Below, one piece after another: positions 34,397 to 42,881 of a stretch of 64,000 bases of DNA. Under the pieces are notes generated by a model. It was not told where the DNA came from, did not search any database, and was given only the letters and a program-made list of their open reading frames with translations. The position numbers were made by a program, and so were the translations under genes. The DNA comes from Promicromonospora sp. Populi (GTDB lineage: Bacteria; Actinomycetota; Actinomycetes; Actinomycetales; Cellulomonadaceae), in contig NZ_CP163528.1 in the NCBI RefSeq assembly GCF_041081105.1, forward strand, positions 1,240,001 to 1,304,000, written 5' to 3'. Every line of letters begins with the position of its first letter. The first letter of the stretch is position 1.

Positions 34397-35259
34397 GCCC
34401 CCTCGACCTGCTCCTGGAGCCGCTGCAGTACGACTTCATGGTCCGCGCGCTGGTCACCACGGTGATCGCCGCCGTCGTCTGCGCGCTGCTGTCGTGCTGG
34501 CTCGTCCTGGTGGGCTGGTCGCTGATGGGCGACGCCGTCTCCCACGCCGTCCTGCCCGGGGTGGTGATCGCGTACGTGCTCGGTGCCCCGTTCGCGCTGG
34601 GCGCCCTCGTCTTCGGGTTCCTCGCCGTCGCCCTGATCGGCGCCGTGCGCGGCACGAGCCGAGTCAAGGAGGACGCGGCGATCGGGATCGTGTTCACCAC
34701 CCTGTTCGCGCTCGGCCTGGTCCTGATCTCCGTGACGCCGAGCCAGACAGACCTGAACCACATCATCTTCGGCAACGTCCTGGGCGTCTCCGCCGCCGAC
34801 CTCGTCCAGATCTCCGTGCTCGCCGCCGTCGCGTTCGTGGTCCTGGTCGTCAAGCGCCGCGACCTGACCCTGTACGCGTTCGACCCCGTGCACGCGCACG
34901 CCATCGGGCTCTCGCCACGGTTCCTCGGGGCGCTGCTGCTCGGGCTGCTCGCCCTGACCGCCGTCGTCGCCCTCCAGGTCGTCGGCGTGATCCTGGTCGT
35001 GGCGATGCTGATCATCCCGGGCGCCACCGCCTACCTGCTCACCGACCGGTTCGGGCGCATGCTCGTGATCGCCCCGGTGCTGTCGGCGGCCTGCTCGGCG
35101 ATCGGGATCTACCTCAGCTACTGGCTCGACGCGGCGTCCGGCGGGCTCGTCGTCGTCGTGCAGGGCGCGGCGTTCACGCTCGTCTACCTGTTCGCCCCGC
35201 GCCACGGCCTGCTCGGCAAGTACCTCACGACCAGGAGGCAGACGGTCCCCGTGGGGTGA
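34393..35259 (+). CDS. Mn/Zn ABC importer membrane permease
   Basis: The 288-residue permease belongs to the ABC-3 family (ZnuB/MntB), with about eight hydrophobic helices. The conserved SLMGDAVSHAVLPGVVIAYVLG region near residue 45 is diagnostic. It starts with ATG overlapping the ATPase stop (ATGA), closing the three-gene operon. The last codons overlap the left arm of the 22-bp hairpin terminator. Confidence 0.95.
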   Translation: MSPLDLLLEPLQYDFMVRALVTTVIAAVVCALLSCWLVLVGWSLMGDAVSHAVLPGVVIAYVLGAPFALGALVFGFLAVALIGAVRGTSRVKEDAAIGIVFTTLFALGLVLISVTPSQTDLNHIIFGNVLGVSAADLVQISVLAAVAFVVLVVKRRDLTLYAFDPVHAHAIGLSPRFLGALLLGLLALTAVVALQVVGVILVVAMLIIPGATAYLLTDRFGRMLVIAPVLSAACSAIGIYLSYWLDAASGGLVVVVQGAAFTLVYLFAPRHGLLGKYLTTRRQTVPVG

Positions 35260-35291
35260 CGGCGTCGGAACGCCGTCACCCCACGGGGACC
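35244..35291. terminator. Perfect 22-bp hairpin, bidirectional terminator
   Basis: Bases 35244-35265 pair perfectly with 35270-35291 around the loop CGGA. The hairpin starts inside the end of the permease gene and stops five bases before the convergent GH87 gene's stop codon, so it can serve both. Confidence 0.9.
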
Positions 35292-35296
35292 GCTTG

Positions 35297-38200
35297 CTAC
35301 TGGCCGGTGATGGTGAACTGCGAGCCAGGCTCGATGTCGATGTTGCCCTGCCCGGAGTTGGTGATGGTCACGTTCGACAGGATGGCGTTACCGCGAGCGC
35401 CGCCCATCGCGAGGATGCCGGACCCGTTGTTGGACCCGTCGATCCGCACGTTCGTGATCCGCACGTCGGGCATGTTCCCGCCGCCGGTCTTGAACTGGAT
35501 GCCGTCGTAGGTGGAGTCGTAGATGTCCGTGTCACGGATGGTGACGCCGACGATCGGGTGCCCCTGCGGGAAGAGCGTGATCGCCCCGAACTCCTGGTCC
35601 TCGTTCCAGAACGCCCCGCCCGTGCGGTACAGGCCGTTGTTGGCGATGAGCGTGGTCCCCGAGAACGGCAGCGGGGAGTGGTCGGTCGCCAGCATGATGC
35701 CTGGGTAGTTGGCGGTGTCGTAGATCAGGTTGTTCTGGATGGAGTTGCCGTAGCCGCCGTAGATGGCGATGCCGTTGGCGCGCCACGGTAGCTGCACCGT
35801 GTTGTTGCGGAACGTGTTGCTGTGCCCGACGTCGACGTTCGTGTCCCGGACGTACGTGCTGGCCCAGACGGCCAGCGCGTCGTCGCCCGTGGTGCGGAAC
35901 GTCGAGTTCACGACGGTCGAGTTGCGCGTCCCGTTGGTGAAGTTGATGCCGTCCGCGTAGGTGTTGCGGATGCGCATGCCGGAGAACTGGAGGCCGTCGC
36001 CGGGTCCCCACAGCTCGGGGATGTTGGTGTAGTCGCGGCCGACCCACACGCCGACGTTCGCGTGCTCGATCCAGACGTTGGTGATGTTCGTGTTCTGGCC
36101 GAACCGGCCGTTGAGGCCGACGCCGCCCTCCTGCTGCCCGTTGTTGCCGCGGATCGTGCCGGAGCCGAAGATCGCGATGTCGGAGATCTGGACGTTGTCG
36201 TCGATGTCGAACCCGAAGTTGCCCTCGTGCGGGTGGTTGATCATGCCCGGGGCGTTCTGCGGCTCGATGAGGCTGTAGAGCTGCGAGTGCCACATGCCCG
36301 CACCGCGGATCGTGACGTCGCTGATGCCCACCTGGTTGTGTGTGCCGCGGTTGAGCGGGTCGTCAGTGAGGATCTTCTTCTCCTGGCGCCACTGCCCTGC
36401 CGGGATCCACACGCAGGCGATGTCCCCGTTCTGGTCGGCGGTGACCGCTGCCTGGATGGCCGCGGTGTCCTCGAGCCCGTCGTTGGGGATGGCCCCGTAC
36501 TGGGTGATCGAGGTGCAGTTGGCGGGCTGGCTGGCCGCGGGTGCGACCTGCTCCAGCTCGATCAGGTCGATGACGTAGAACGCCGCGTCGTCTGCGGCGT
36601 CACGCTGGAGCCGGAACACCGTGCCCGCCGGGTACGACTGGCTCAGCAGCGCGTGCGACTCGTCGAAGAGCCGGCGTGCGTCACCGCCCGGGGTGTTGGT
36701 CAGGCCCTCGGGGTCGTCGGTGGTCCCGTACAGCCACGAGTGCCTGGACGACAGTGTCAGCCGCTGCACGAACTGGCCGTTCGCGTACAGGCTGATCGTG
36801 TCCGTCTGGCCCCCGCCGCCCGCGGCGTCGGGGATGGAGTTGCGCACGACTATCGAGTTGGTCTGGTTGGTGGAGGTGAACTGCACGTACTGGCCAGTGC
36901 TGTTCAGCCGCACCGACTCGCGACCCGACGACTCGGAGGCGAAGTTGGTGTGCCCGAACGTGCGCAGCGCGTCGGCCTGCAGGAGCGTGCCGTTGTGCGA
37001 GCCGTCCTCGGCCTCGTAGCTCGTGTACGGGACGGCGGCACCGCGGCCCACGGTCACGGCCAGCGTGCGCGTGTTGTTGGTCTCGTTGGTCTCGTTGACG
37101 ACGCCGGTCGCGTCTACCGTCGCGGTCGCTGTGACCCCGCCGTTCGTCGCGGTCCACGTGCCGGACGGGGTGACCCTGACGGTGGCGCCCGCGGCGATCG
37201 CCGGGGTTGTGCCGTTCAGGGTGGTCGATCCCGCCACGACCCGGGTCACGGAGCCGGCCGCGACCGCCTGGTTGCCGCGGTTGCGCACCTGGACCGAGAA
37301 GGACACCGCGGAGCCGACGGCGGGGCTGGCCGGGCTGGAGGACACCGAGACGATCTCGAGGTCCGGTCCGGGCGCCTCGCCGACGACGAGCGGCTCGGTC
37401 GCCGTGAACGAGTTGTCGGACTCGTTCTGCTCGGCCACCGTGTTCGCCGGGTCAACCACCGCGCCGACGGTGTGCTGCCCCGCCGGACGGGTACCTACCG
37501 CTACCTGGACCTGGGCGCTGGCGCCCGGCTGCAGGGCCCCGACGTTCGCGGTACCCGCGGCCGTGCCGGCGATCCGCGCTTCCACCGACGTGGCCACAGA
37601 CGCCAGGTCGCCCGAGTTCCGCACGGTCGCCGTGACCGTGATGGGGGTCGTCGCCGTGGGCGAGGCCGGGGACGTGGTCACCGCGGTGACCGTGAGGTTG
37701 GGGCCCGGCGCCGGGGCGCCGTAGACCTCGAGCTCGGCGACCTGGCCGTTGCCGGCGCCGGTGTTGGCCGTGAAGCGCAGGCGCACGTCGCTGACCGTCC
37801 CCGTCACGGGGATGTCCACGAGGTTGCCGGTCGCGGGTGCGAACGCGTGCGCGGCCGAGGCCCGCAGGTCCTGCCAGGCGCCCGTTCCGGTGCGGCCCTG
37901 GACGGCGAAGGTCTGCGTGCGCGGACCCCATGCGCCGTCAGGGTTGAGCCGCACGCGCACGCTGCTGAGCTGGGTCGGCGCGGCCAGCGCGACGTCGAGC
38001 GTCGACGGGTACTGCCCGCCGCCGCCCTCCCAGTACGTCCCGGCCTGACCGTCCACCGCGTTGCCGGCGACATAGGTCCACTCGGTAGACGACGCCACGG
38101 CCGGGCGGCCCTGCGCGTAGTTGGTGCCGGTCGGGTCGGGCGGGTCGACCGGGCCGCCGCCCGTGAGCTCGCCCCACACCTGCAGCTCGGAGACCTGGCC

Positions 38201-38674
38201 GTTGGCCGCTCCGGTGTTGGCGGTGAAGGCGAGGCGGACCTCGTCGACCTCCCCGGTGACCGGGATCTCGACCTGGTTGCCGGTCGCGGGGTTGAAGGTG
38301 CGGGCCGCCGAGGCTGCGAGCGTCCGGTAGGCGGTCTCGCCGTCGGACCGGCCCTGCACGCTGAACGTCTGCGTGCGCGTCGCCCACGCGGCGGGCGGCG
38401 GCAGCGTGACGACGACCCGCTCGAGGGCGGCCGCCCCGCCGAGGTCGACGGTGAGGTGCGACGGGTACTGGTTGCCCGCGCCCTCCCAGTAGGTGTTCGC
38501 GTTGCCGTCGTTCGCGTTGCTCGCGACATAGCTCTGCGTCACCGACGACGCCACGATCGACTTGCCGACCGCGAGGTTGGCGACGACGGCATGCGCGACG
38601 GTAGCCATGCCGAGCGGCGCGACCAGCGCCGCCGCGGCTACCGCCACGACCGTGTGCTTCCAGGGGATTCTCAT
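35297..38674 (-). CDS. Secreted GH87-type alpha-1,3-glucanase (mycodextranase-like)
   Basis: An exported 1125-residue enzyme, predicted to cut alpha-1,3-glucan of fungal cell walls. After the Sec signal come two discoidin-like (F5/8C) domains (SSVTQSYVASNANDGNANTYWEG and SSTEWTYVAGNAVDGQAGTYWEG), two CARDB-like domains (residues ~315-535), a CBM6/35-like domain (SYEAEDGSHNGT to SSRHSWLYG) and a right-handed beta-helix of about 420 residues. The three catalytic Asp of GH87 appear with the family's spacing: Asp in NTYADGINF, and the Asp pair 23 and 24 residues later in RTTGDDALAVW. ATG 38674 has GAGGA upstream. The frame starting at 38851 is an overextension. Confidence 0.88.
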   Translation of the reverse strand: MRIPWKHTVVAVAAAALVAPLGMATVAHAVVANLAVGKSIVASSVTQSYVASNANDGNANTYWEGAGNQYPSHLTVDLGGAAALERVVVTLPPPAAWATRTQTFSVQGRSDGETAYRTLAASAARTFNPATGNQVEIPVTGEVDEVRLAFTANTGAANGQVSELQVWGELTGGGPVDPPDPTGTNYAQGRPAVASSTEWTYVAGNAVDGQAGTYWEGGGGQYPSTLDVALAAPTQLSSVRVRLNPDGAWGPRTQTFAVQGRTGTGAWQDLRASAAHAFAPATGNLVDIPVTGTVSDVRLRFTANTGAGNGQVAELEVYGAPAPGPNLTVTAVTTSPASPTATTPITVTATVRNSGDLASVATSVEARIAGTAAGTANVGALQPGASAQVQVAVGTRPAGQHTVGAVVDPANTVAEQNESDNSFTATEPLVVGEAPGPDLEIVSVSSSPASPAVGSAVSFSVQVRNRGNQAVAAGSVTRVVAGSTTLNGTTPAIAAGATVRVTPSGTWTATNGGVTATATVDATGVVNETNETNNTRTLAVTVGRGAAVPYTSYEAEDGSHNGTLLQADALRTFGHTNFASESSGRESVRLNSTGQYVQFTSTNQTNSIVVRNSIPDAAGGGGQTDTISLYANGQFVQRLTLSSRHSWLYGTTDDPEGLTNTPGGDARRLFDESHALLSQSYPAGTVFRLQRDAADDAAFYVIDLIELEQVAPAASQPANCTSITQYGAIPNDGLEDTAAIQAAVTADQNGDIACVWIPAGQWRQEKKILTDDPLNRGTHNQVGISDVTIRGAGMWHSQLYSLIEPQNAPGMINHPHEGNFGFDIDDNVQISDIAIFGSGTIRGNNGQQEGGVGLNGRFGQNTNITNVWIEHANVGVWVGRDYTNIPELWGPGDGLQFSGMRIRNTYADGINFTNGTRNSTVVNSTFRTTGDDALAVWASTYVRDTNVDVGHSNTFRNNTVQLPWRANGIAIYGGYGNSIQNNLIYDTANYPGIMLATDHSPLPFSGTTLIANNGLYRTGGAFWNEDQEFGAITLFPQGHPIVGVTIRDTDIYDSTYDGIQFKTGGGNMPDVRITNVRIDGSNNGSGILAMGGARGNAILSNVTITNSGQGNIDIEPGSQFTITGQ

Positions 38675-39001
38675 GAACGTCCTCGTTCTCCCGCCGGGGC
38701 GGGGGCTCGTCCACCCGTGGGCAACGGTGCCCGACGGCGGCGCGCGCCGTGCTGGTGCGCGTCGGCGTCCTGGGTGGGTCGGGTCGGCACCTCCGAAGCG
38801 ACCCAGGGATGGATCCGTCGCGCCGGGGCAGGTTGAAGAGTTGCAGAGCATGCACTGCTTTGTGCTTCGCGTCTGTCAAGTTCTTGCAGGTTGCTGTATG
38901 GACGTTACGAGACGGCAACCGGGGCGTCAAGAGATCTGCACACATATGTGCCGCAATCCGCCAGGGCGCGCGGCGCCTCCGGGATTGCCTACAGTGGCGC
39001 C
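38675..39001. other. Divergent intergenic region, GH87 gene / thioesterase gene
   Basis: This 327-base stretch contains promoters for both directions but no gene. The first 150 bases are GC-rich; the later part is less so, with a palindrome CACATATGTG at 38941-38950 about 55 bases before the thioesterase start. I see no other repeat or hairpin of note. Confidence 0.6.
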
Positions 39002-39397
39002 ATGAATCAACCGTGGACGATCACGCTGGGCGCCCTCGACGAGAAGCTGGGCATCAAGGTCCTGGAGCAGTCGACGCAGCGCGTCGTGGCGACCATGCCG
39101 GTGGCGGGCAACACGCAGTCGCTGAACCGGCTGCACGGAGGGGCGACCGCCGCATTCGCCGAGGCCCTGGGGTCCTGGTGCGCACTGATCCACGCGAGCA
39201 CCACGGGCCGGGTGTGCGCCGGCGTCGACCTCAACATCACGCACCACCGCGGCGCGACCGAGGGGATGCTGACCGGTACCGCGACCCCCGTGCACCTCGG
39301 CCGCACGATCACCTCGCACGAGATCGTCGTGACCGACGACCAGGGGCGGCGGATCTGCACCGCACGCATCACGAACCAGCTGTTCGAACCCCGCTAG
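39002..39397 (+). CDS. PaaI-type hotdog-fold thioesterase
   Basis: A 131-residue acyl-CoA thioesterase. The catalytic helix signature is NRLHGGATAAFAEALGSW, with the Asn/His/Gly/Gly pattern of the PaaI subfamily and the downstream VCAGVDLNITHHRGATEGMLTGTATPVHLGRT strand region. Such enzymes hydrolyse aryl- or short-chain acyl-CoA esters. ATG 39002 begins the conserved part; a longer frame from 38891 is not used. The enoyl-CoA hydratase gene follows after 110 bases, with its own operator-like palindrome. Confidence 0.9.
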   Translation: MNQPWTITLGALDEKLGIKVLEQSTQRVVATMPVAGNTQSLNRLHGGATAAFAEALGSWCALIHASTTGRVCAGVDLNITHHRGATEGMLTGTATPVHLGRTITSHEIVVTDDQGRRICTARITNQLFEPR

Positions 39398-39435
39398 GCC
39401 CTCTCGCCGCTGCTAGCCTGACCGCTAGTATCCTG

Positions 39436-39453
39436 ACTGAACGATCGGTAAGT
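39436..39453. promoter_or_regulatory. TetR-type operator candidate
   Basis: ACTGAACGATCGGTAAGT is an 18-base imperfect palindrome (ACTnAnCGATCGnTnAGT) 55 bases before the enoyl-CoA hydratase start. Spacing and size suit a TetR-family regulator of acyl-CoA genes; no such regulator is in the window. Confidence 0.5.
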
Positions 39454-39507
39454 AACTCGACGACCCCGACCAGCGACGATCCCGACCAGCAGGGAGATCT
39501 CCGACCC

Positions 39508-40293
39508 ATGATCACACTGACCATCGACGACGACGTCGCGGAGGTAGTGCTCGACGCTCCAGGCAAGCTCAACTCGCTGGACGAGTCGGCGCTGGCAGAG
39601 CTGGACGACGCCTACGTGCGCGCCGAGGCGGCCGGCGTGCGGGCCCTGCTCCTGCGCGGAGAGGGCCGGGCGTTCTGCGCCGGCCGGGACATCTCCGCGG
39701 TCAAGCCCGAGACCGACGACGCGCTGGGTTACCTCCGGGATCGCGTGACGCCGGTACTGCAGCGGATGGCCGCCTTCCCGGCACCGACGTTCGCGGCGGC
39801 GCAGGGCGCGTGCCTGGGGGTCGGGCTCGGCCTGCTCATCGCCACCGACGTCGTGTACGTCGCCGACAACGCCAAGATCGGGTCGCCGTTCGCGAACCTC
39901 GGCGCGACGCTCGACTCCGGCGGGCACGCGCTCTTCTTCGAACGCCTGGGCGCGCACCGCACGCTCGACCTCATCTACACGGCCGAGCTGATGAGCGGGG
40001 CGGACGCGGTGGCCTCCGGCCTGTTCTCGCGCGCCGTGCCGGCCGAGGAGCTGCTCCCCTTCACGCGGGAGCGCGTCGAGAAGGCCGCCCGCGGCGCGAC
40101 GAACACCTTCCGGGCCTCCAAGCGCCTGGTCACGGAGCTGCGCGACGAACGTGTGGCGTTCTGGGCGTCCGTGGCTCACGAGAACGAGGCGCAGGGCGAC
40201 CTGTGCCTGACGGAGGACTACCGGGAGGGCTTCGCGGCCTTCCAGGAAAAGCGCGCCCCGAAGTTCACGGGACACGCCACCGCCGGCGACTGA
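39508..40293 (+). CDS. Enoyl-CoA hydratase/isomerase family protein
   Basis: A 261-residue crotonase-fold enzyme. The CoA-binding and oxyanion motifs are RAFCAGRDISAV and AAQGACLGVGLGLLIATDVVYV. The later region KIGSPFANLGATLDSGGHALFFERLG lacks the standard second catalytic Glu of hydratases (an Ala/Asp lies near that position), as in isomerases of the PaaG type, so the reaction may be isomerisation rather than hydration. It follows the thioesterase, a pairing seen in phenylacetate and branched-chain degradation. ATG 39508 has AGGGAG about 10 bases upstream. Confidence 0.88.
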   Translation: MITLTIDDDVAEVVLDAPGKLNSLDESALAELDDAYVRAEAAGVRALLLRGEGRAFCAGRDISAVKPETDDALGYLRDRVTPVLQRMAAFPAPTFAAAQGACLGVGLGLLIATDVVYVADNAKIGSPFANLGATLDSGGHALFFERLGAHRTLDLIYTAELMSGADAVASGLFSRAVPAEELLPFTRERVEKAARGATNTFRASKRLVTELRDERVAFWASVAHENEAQGDLCLTEDYREGFAAFQEKRAPKFTGHATAGD

Positions 40294-40298
40294 CCCGC

Positions 40299-40359
40299 GT
40301 TCAACAGGCTCCAGCGGACCGTCGACACGAGGTTGACGGCCCGCTGGAGCCTGTTGAAC
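40299..40359. terminator. Long hairpin terminator between convergent genes
   Basis: Arms GTTCAACAGGCTCCAGCGG / CCGCTGGAGCCTGTTGAAC (19 bp) continue through one mismatch and CCGTC / GACGG, with an 11-base loop. It lies between the enoyl-CoA hydratase stop and the convergent E2 gene. Confidence 0.88.
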
Positions 40360-40374
40360 CGACGTCAGGACACG

Positions 40375-41868
40375 TCAGAGGCGAGGTATGGCTGCTGCCG
40401 GGTTTTCTATCGCGTCGGCTACCGAGCGCATGAAGCCTGCCGCCGTGCCGCCGTCGCAGACCCGGTGGTCGAACACGAAGGACATCTGGGTGATCTTGCG
40501 CGGCACGATCTGGCCGTCGACGACCCACGGCCGGTCGATGATGCGGCCGAAGCCCATGATCGCGACCTGCGGGTGGTTGATGATCGCCGCGCTGCCGTCG
40601 ACCCGGAACCCGCCGTAGTTGTTCAGCGTGAACGTTCCCGCCGCCTGCTCCTCGGGCGTCGCCTTCCCGACGCGAGCGCGCGCGACGAGGTCGCGGAGGG
40701 CGACGTCGAGCTCGGCGGTGGTCTTCGAGCCCGCGCCGAGCACCGCCGGGACGACCAGCCCGTGCTCACCCTGGACGGCCACGCCCAGGTTGATGGCGCT
40801 GGGCATGACTATCTCGTCGCGTTCGACGTCGAGGCGCGAGTTGAGCACCGGGTACTCCTTGAGGCCCGCGACGACGAACCGGGCGAGGTAGGCGAGCAGC
40901 CCCGGCCCCGGATCGGTGGGCGTGCGGGCGGCCTCGCGCAGGTCCCACAGCGGCGTTGCGTCGACGTCGACCCAGACGGTCGCCTCCGGGATCTCCGCGC
41001 GGCTCCGCGACAGCACCTTGGAGGCTGCCTTCCGGAACCCGCTGAGCGGGATGCGCTGCTCGCCGGGAACGTTCGGCGCAGCGACTGCGGGAACCGGAGC
41101 CGGTACGACGGCGGGAGTCGCATCGGGCCCAGCGGCCGGCAGCGTGCTCACGGCGGCGGCCAGCACGTCGGACCTGGTGACAACCCCGCCGGCTCCGGTC
41201 GGCCGGATCTCCCGCAGGTCCAGCCCTGCGTCCCGCGCAAGCCTGCGGACGATCGGGGAGACCACCTTCACCGGCGGATTCTGCGGGGCCAAGGTCGCGG
41301 TGGATCCAGCGCCCCCGGGTGCTGTCGGGTCCGGACCGACGGGCGGCGTCAGTCCGGCACTCACAGGCGCGGTCGGTCCGGCCCCTACGAGTGCGACCGG
41401 CCGGGCAGCGCGGGGCCGGCGTCGTCGGCCCGGACCGGGACCTGCCGAGGTGCCATAACCGATGAGCACGTTGCCGGAGCCGGCCTGCTCCTCCGCGCGG
41501 TAGGTCTCGGCGGCGGCCACGACTCCGCCCGGTGCGGGCTCGATCTGCGGCTCGGGCCCAACGGCGCCGTCGGCGGTGATGGTGATCAGCGGCTTGCCGA
41601 CCTCAAGTACCTGCCCCTCGGCGGCGTGCAGCACGGCGACCCGGCCCGCGTACGGGCTGGGCACCTCGACCACGGACTTGGCCGTCTCGACCTCCACCAC
41701 CGGCTGGTCGACGGCGACGACGTCACCCTCGGCGACGAGCCACTGCATCACCTCGGCCTCGGTCAGGCCCTCGCCGAGGTCGGGCAGGAGAAAGGTCTGC
41801 CCGGTCGCTGCGCTGGTCGGGCCGCTGGTCGGGCCGCTGGTCGTTCGGCTGGCCGTGCCGCTGGTCAT
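40375..41868 (-). CDS. bkdC: Dihydrolipoamide acyltransferase E2 of a 2-oxoacid dehydrogenase complex
   Basis: Core of the branched-chain 2-oxoacid dehydrogenase complex; 497 residues. The lipoyl domain at about 25-100 has the lipoyl-Lys in ETAKSVVEVPSPYAG. A linker rich in Pro/Ala/Gly is followed by the E3-binding domain (SPIVRRLARDAGLDLREIRPTGAGGVVTRSDVLAA) and the catalytic domain with the His-Asp motif FDHRVCDGGTAAGFM. Only one lipoyl domain is present. ATG 41868 overlaps the E1beta stop by four bases. No E3 gene is in the window, so a shared dihydrolipoamide dehydrogenase is presumed. Confidence 0.94.
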   Translation of the reverse strand: MTSGTASRTTSGPTSGPTSAATGQTFLLPDLGEGLTEAEVMQWLVAEGDVVAVDQPVVEVETAKSVVEVPSPYAGRVAVLHAAEGQVLEVGKPLITITADGAVGPEPQIEPAPGGVVAAAETYRAEEQAGSGNVLIGYGTSAGPGPGRRRRPRAARPVALVGAGPTAPVSAGLTPPVGPDPTAPGGAGSTATLAPQNPPVKVVSPIVRRLARDAGLDLREIRPTGAGGVVTRSDVLAAAVSTLPAAGPDATPAVVPAPVPAVAAPNVPGEQRIPLSGFRKAASKVLSRSRAEIPEATVWVDVDATPLWDLREAARTPTDPGPGLLAYLARFVVAGLKEYPVLNSRLDVERDEIVMPSAINLGVAVQGEHGLVVPAVLGAGSKTTAELDVALRDLVARARVGKATPEEQAAGTFTLNNYGGFRVDGSAAIINHPQVAIMGFGRIIDRPWVVDGQIVPRKITQMSFVFDHRVCDGGTAAGFMRSVADAIENPAAAIPRL

Positions 41869-42881
41869 GCGTCCTCCCACTGGAGATCGTCGACGGCGTC
41901 GAGGATCCGGTCGACCGACGGGAGCTGGACGTGCTCCAGCTTGGGCGGCGGGAACGGGATGTCGAAGCCGGTGACGCGCCGCACCGGCGCGAGGAGCGAG
42001 TGGAAGCAGCGCTCGCTCACCCGGGCGGCGATCTCGGACGCGACGCTGGCGAAGCCTGCCGCCTCGGCGATCACAACTGCGCGGCCCGTCGACTCCACGG
42101 CCGCGCAGATGGTCGCGTCGTCGAACGGGACGATCGAGCGGACGTCCACGACCTGCAGGCTGCGGCCGTCGAGTGCCGCGACCTCGGCGGCCGCGAGCGC
42201 GATCGGCACGGCCGGCCCGTAGGCGATGAGGGTGGCGTCCGTGCCCTGACGTCGGACAACGGCCTTGCCGATACCCGGCTCGCCGGCACTGCCCGGGGTG
42301 ACCTCCCCCTTCGTCCAGTAGAGCTTCTTCGGTTCGAGGAAGACCACCGGGTCGGGCGAGGCGATCGCCTCGCGCAGCAGGGTGTAAGCGTCCGCGGGGT
42401 TCGACGGCGCGACGACGTGCAGGCCGGGTGTGTGCGCGTAGTAGGCCTCCGACGAGTCGCAGTGGTGCTCGACCCCGCCGATGCCGCCCGCGTACGGGAT
42501 CCGGATGACAAGCGGCAGCTCGATGCGGCCGCGGGTCCGGTTCCGCATCTTGGCGATGTGGCTGACCACCTGCTCAAAGGCCGGGTACGCGAAGGCGTCG
42601 AACTGCATCTCGATCACGGGGCGCATGCCGTTCATGGCGAGGCCGACGGCGAAGCCCGCGATCCCGGCCTCGGCGAGGGGGGTGTCGAAGCAGCGGTCCT
42701 CGCCGAACTCGGCGGTGAGCCCGTCGGTGACCCGGAAGACGCCGCCGAGCGGGCCGACGTCCTCGCCGAGCACAAGGACCGTCGGGTCCTCGGCCATGGC
42801 ATCACGCAGGGCCTGGTTGATCGCCTGGGCGGTACTGAATGTCTTGGGCTGTGCCTTGTGCTCCACCGCGGTGGCGGTCAT
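41865..42881 (-). CDS. bkdB: 2-oxoacid dehydrogenase E1 beta subunit
   Basis: A 338-residue protein with the C-terminal halves of a transketolase-type E1: STAQAINQALRDAMAEDPTVLVLGEDVG at the start, RCFDTPLAEAGIAGFAVGLAMNGMRPVIEMQF (the Glu that activates TPP lies in this region), and AGGIGGVEHHCDSSEAYYAHTPGLHVVAPS. With the alpha subunit it decarboxylates branched-chain 2-oxoacids and acylates the E2 lipoyl group. ATG 42881 overlaps the E1alpha stop (ATGA). The frame extending to 43517 is an antisense overextension. Confidence 0.95.
   Translation of the reverse strand: MTATAVEHKAQPKTFSTAQAINQALRDAMAEDPTVLVLGEDVGPLGGVFRVTDGLTAEFGEDRCFDTPLAEAGIAGFAVGLAMNGMRPVIEMQFDAFAYPAFEQVVSHIAKMRNRTRGRIELPLVIRIPYAGGIGGVEHHCDSSEAYYAHTPGLHVVAPSNPADAYTLLREAIASPDPVVFLEPKKLYWTKGEVTPGSAGEPGIGKAVVRRQGTDATLIAYGPAVPIALAAAEVAALDGRSLQVVDVRSIVPFDDATICAAVESTGRAVVIAEAAGFASVASEIAARVSERCFHSLLAPVRRVTGFDIPFPPPKLEHVQLPSVDRILDAVDDLQWEDA

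Noticed and set aside
35822..38836. Frame of 1004 codons on the plus strand over the GH87 gene
   Set aside because: Antisense to the GH87 enzyme with no motif of its own.
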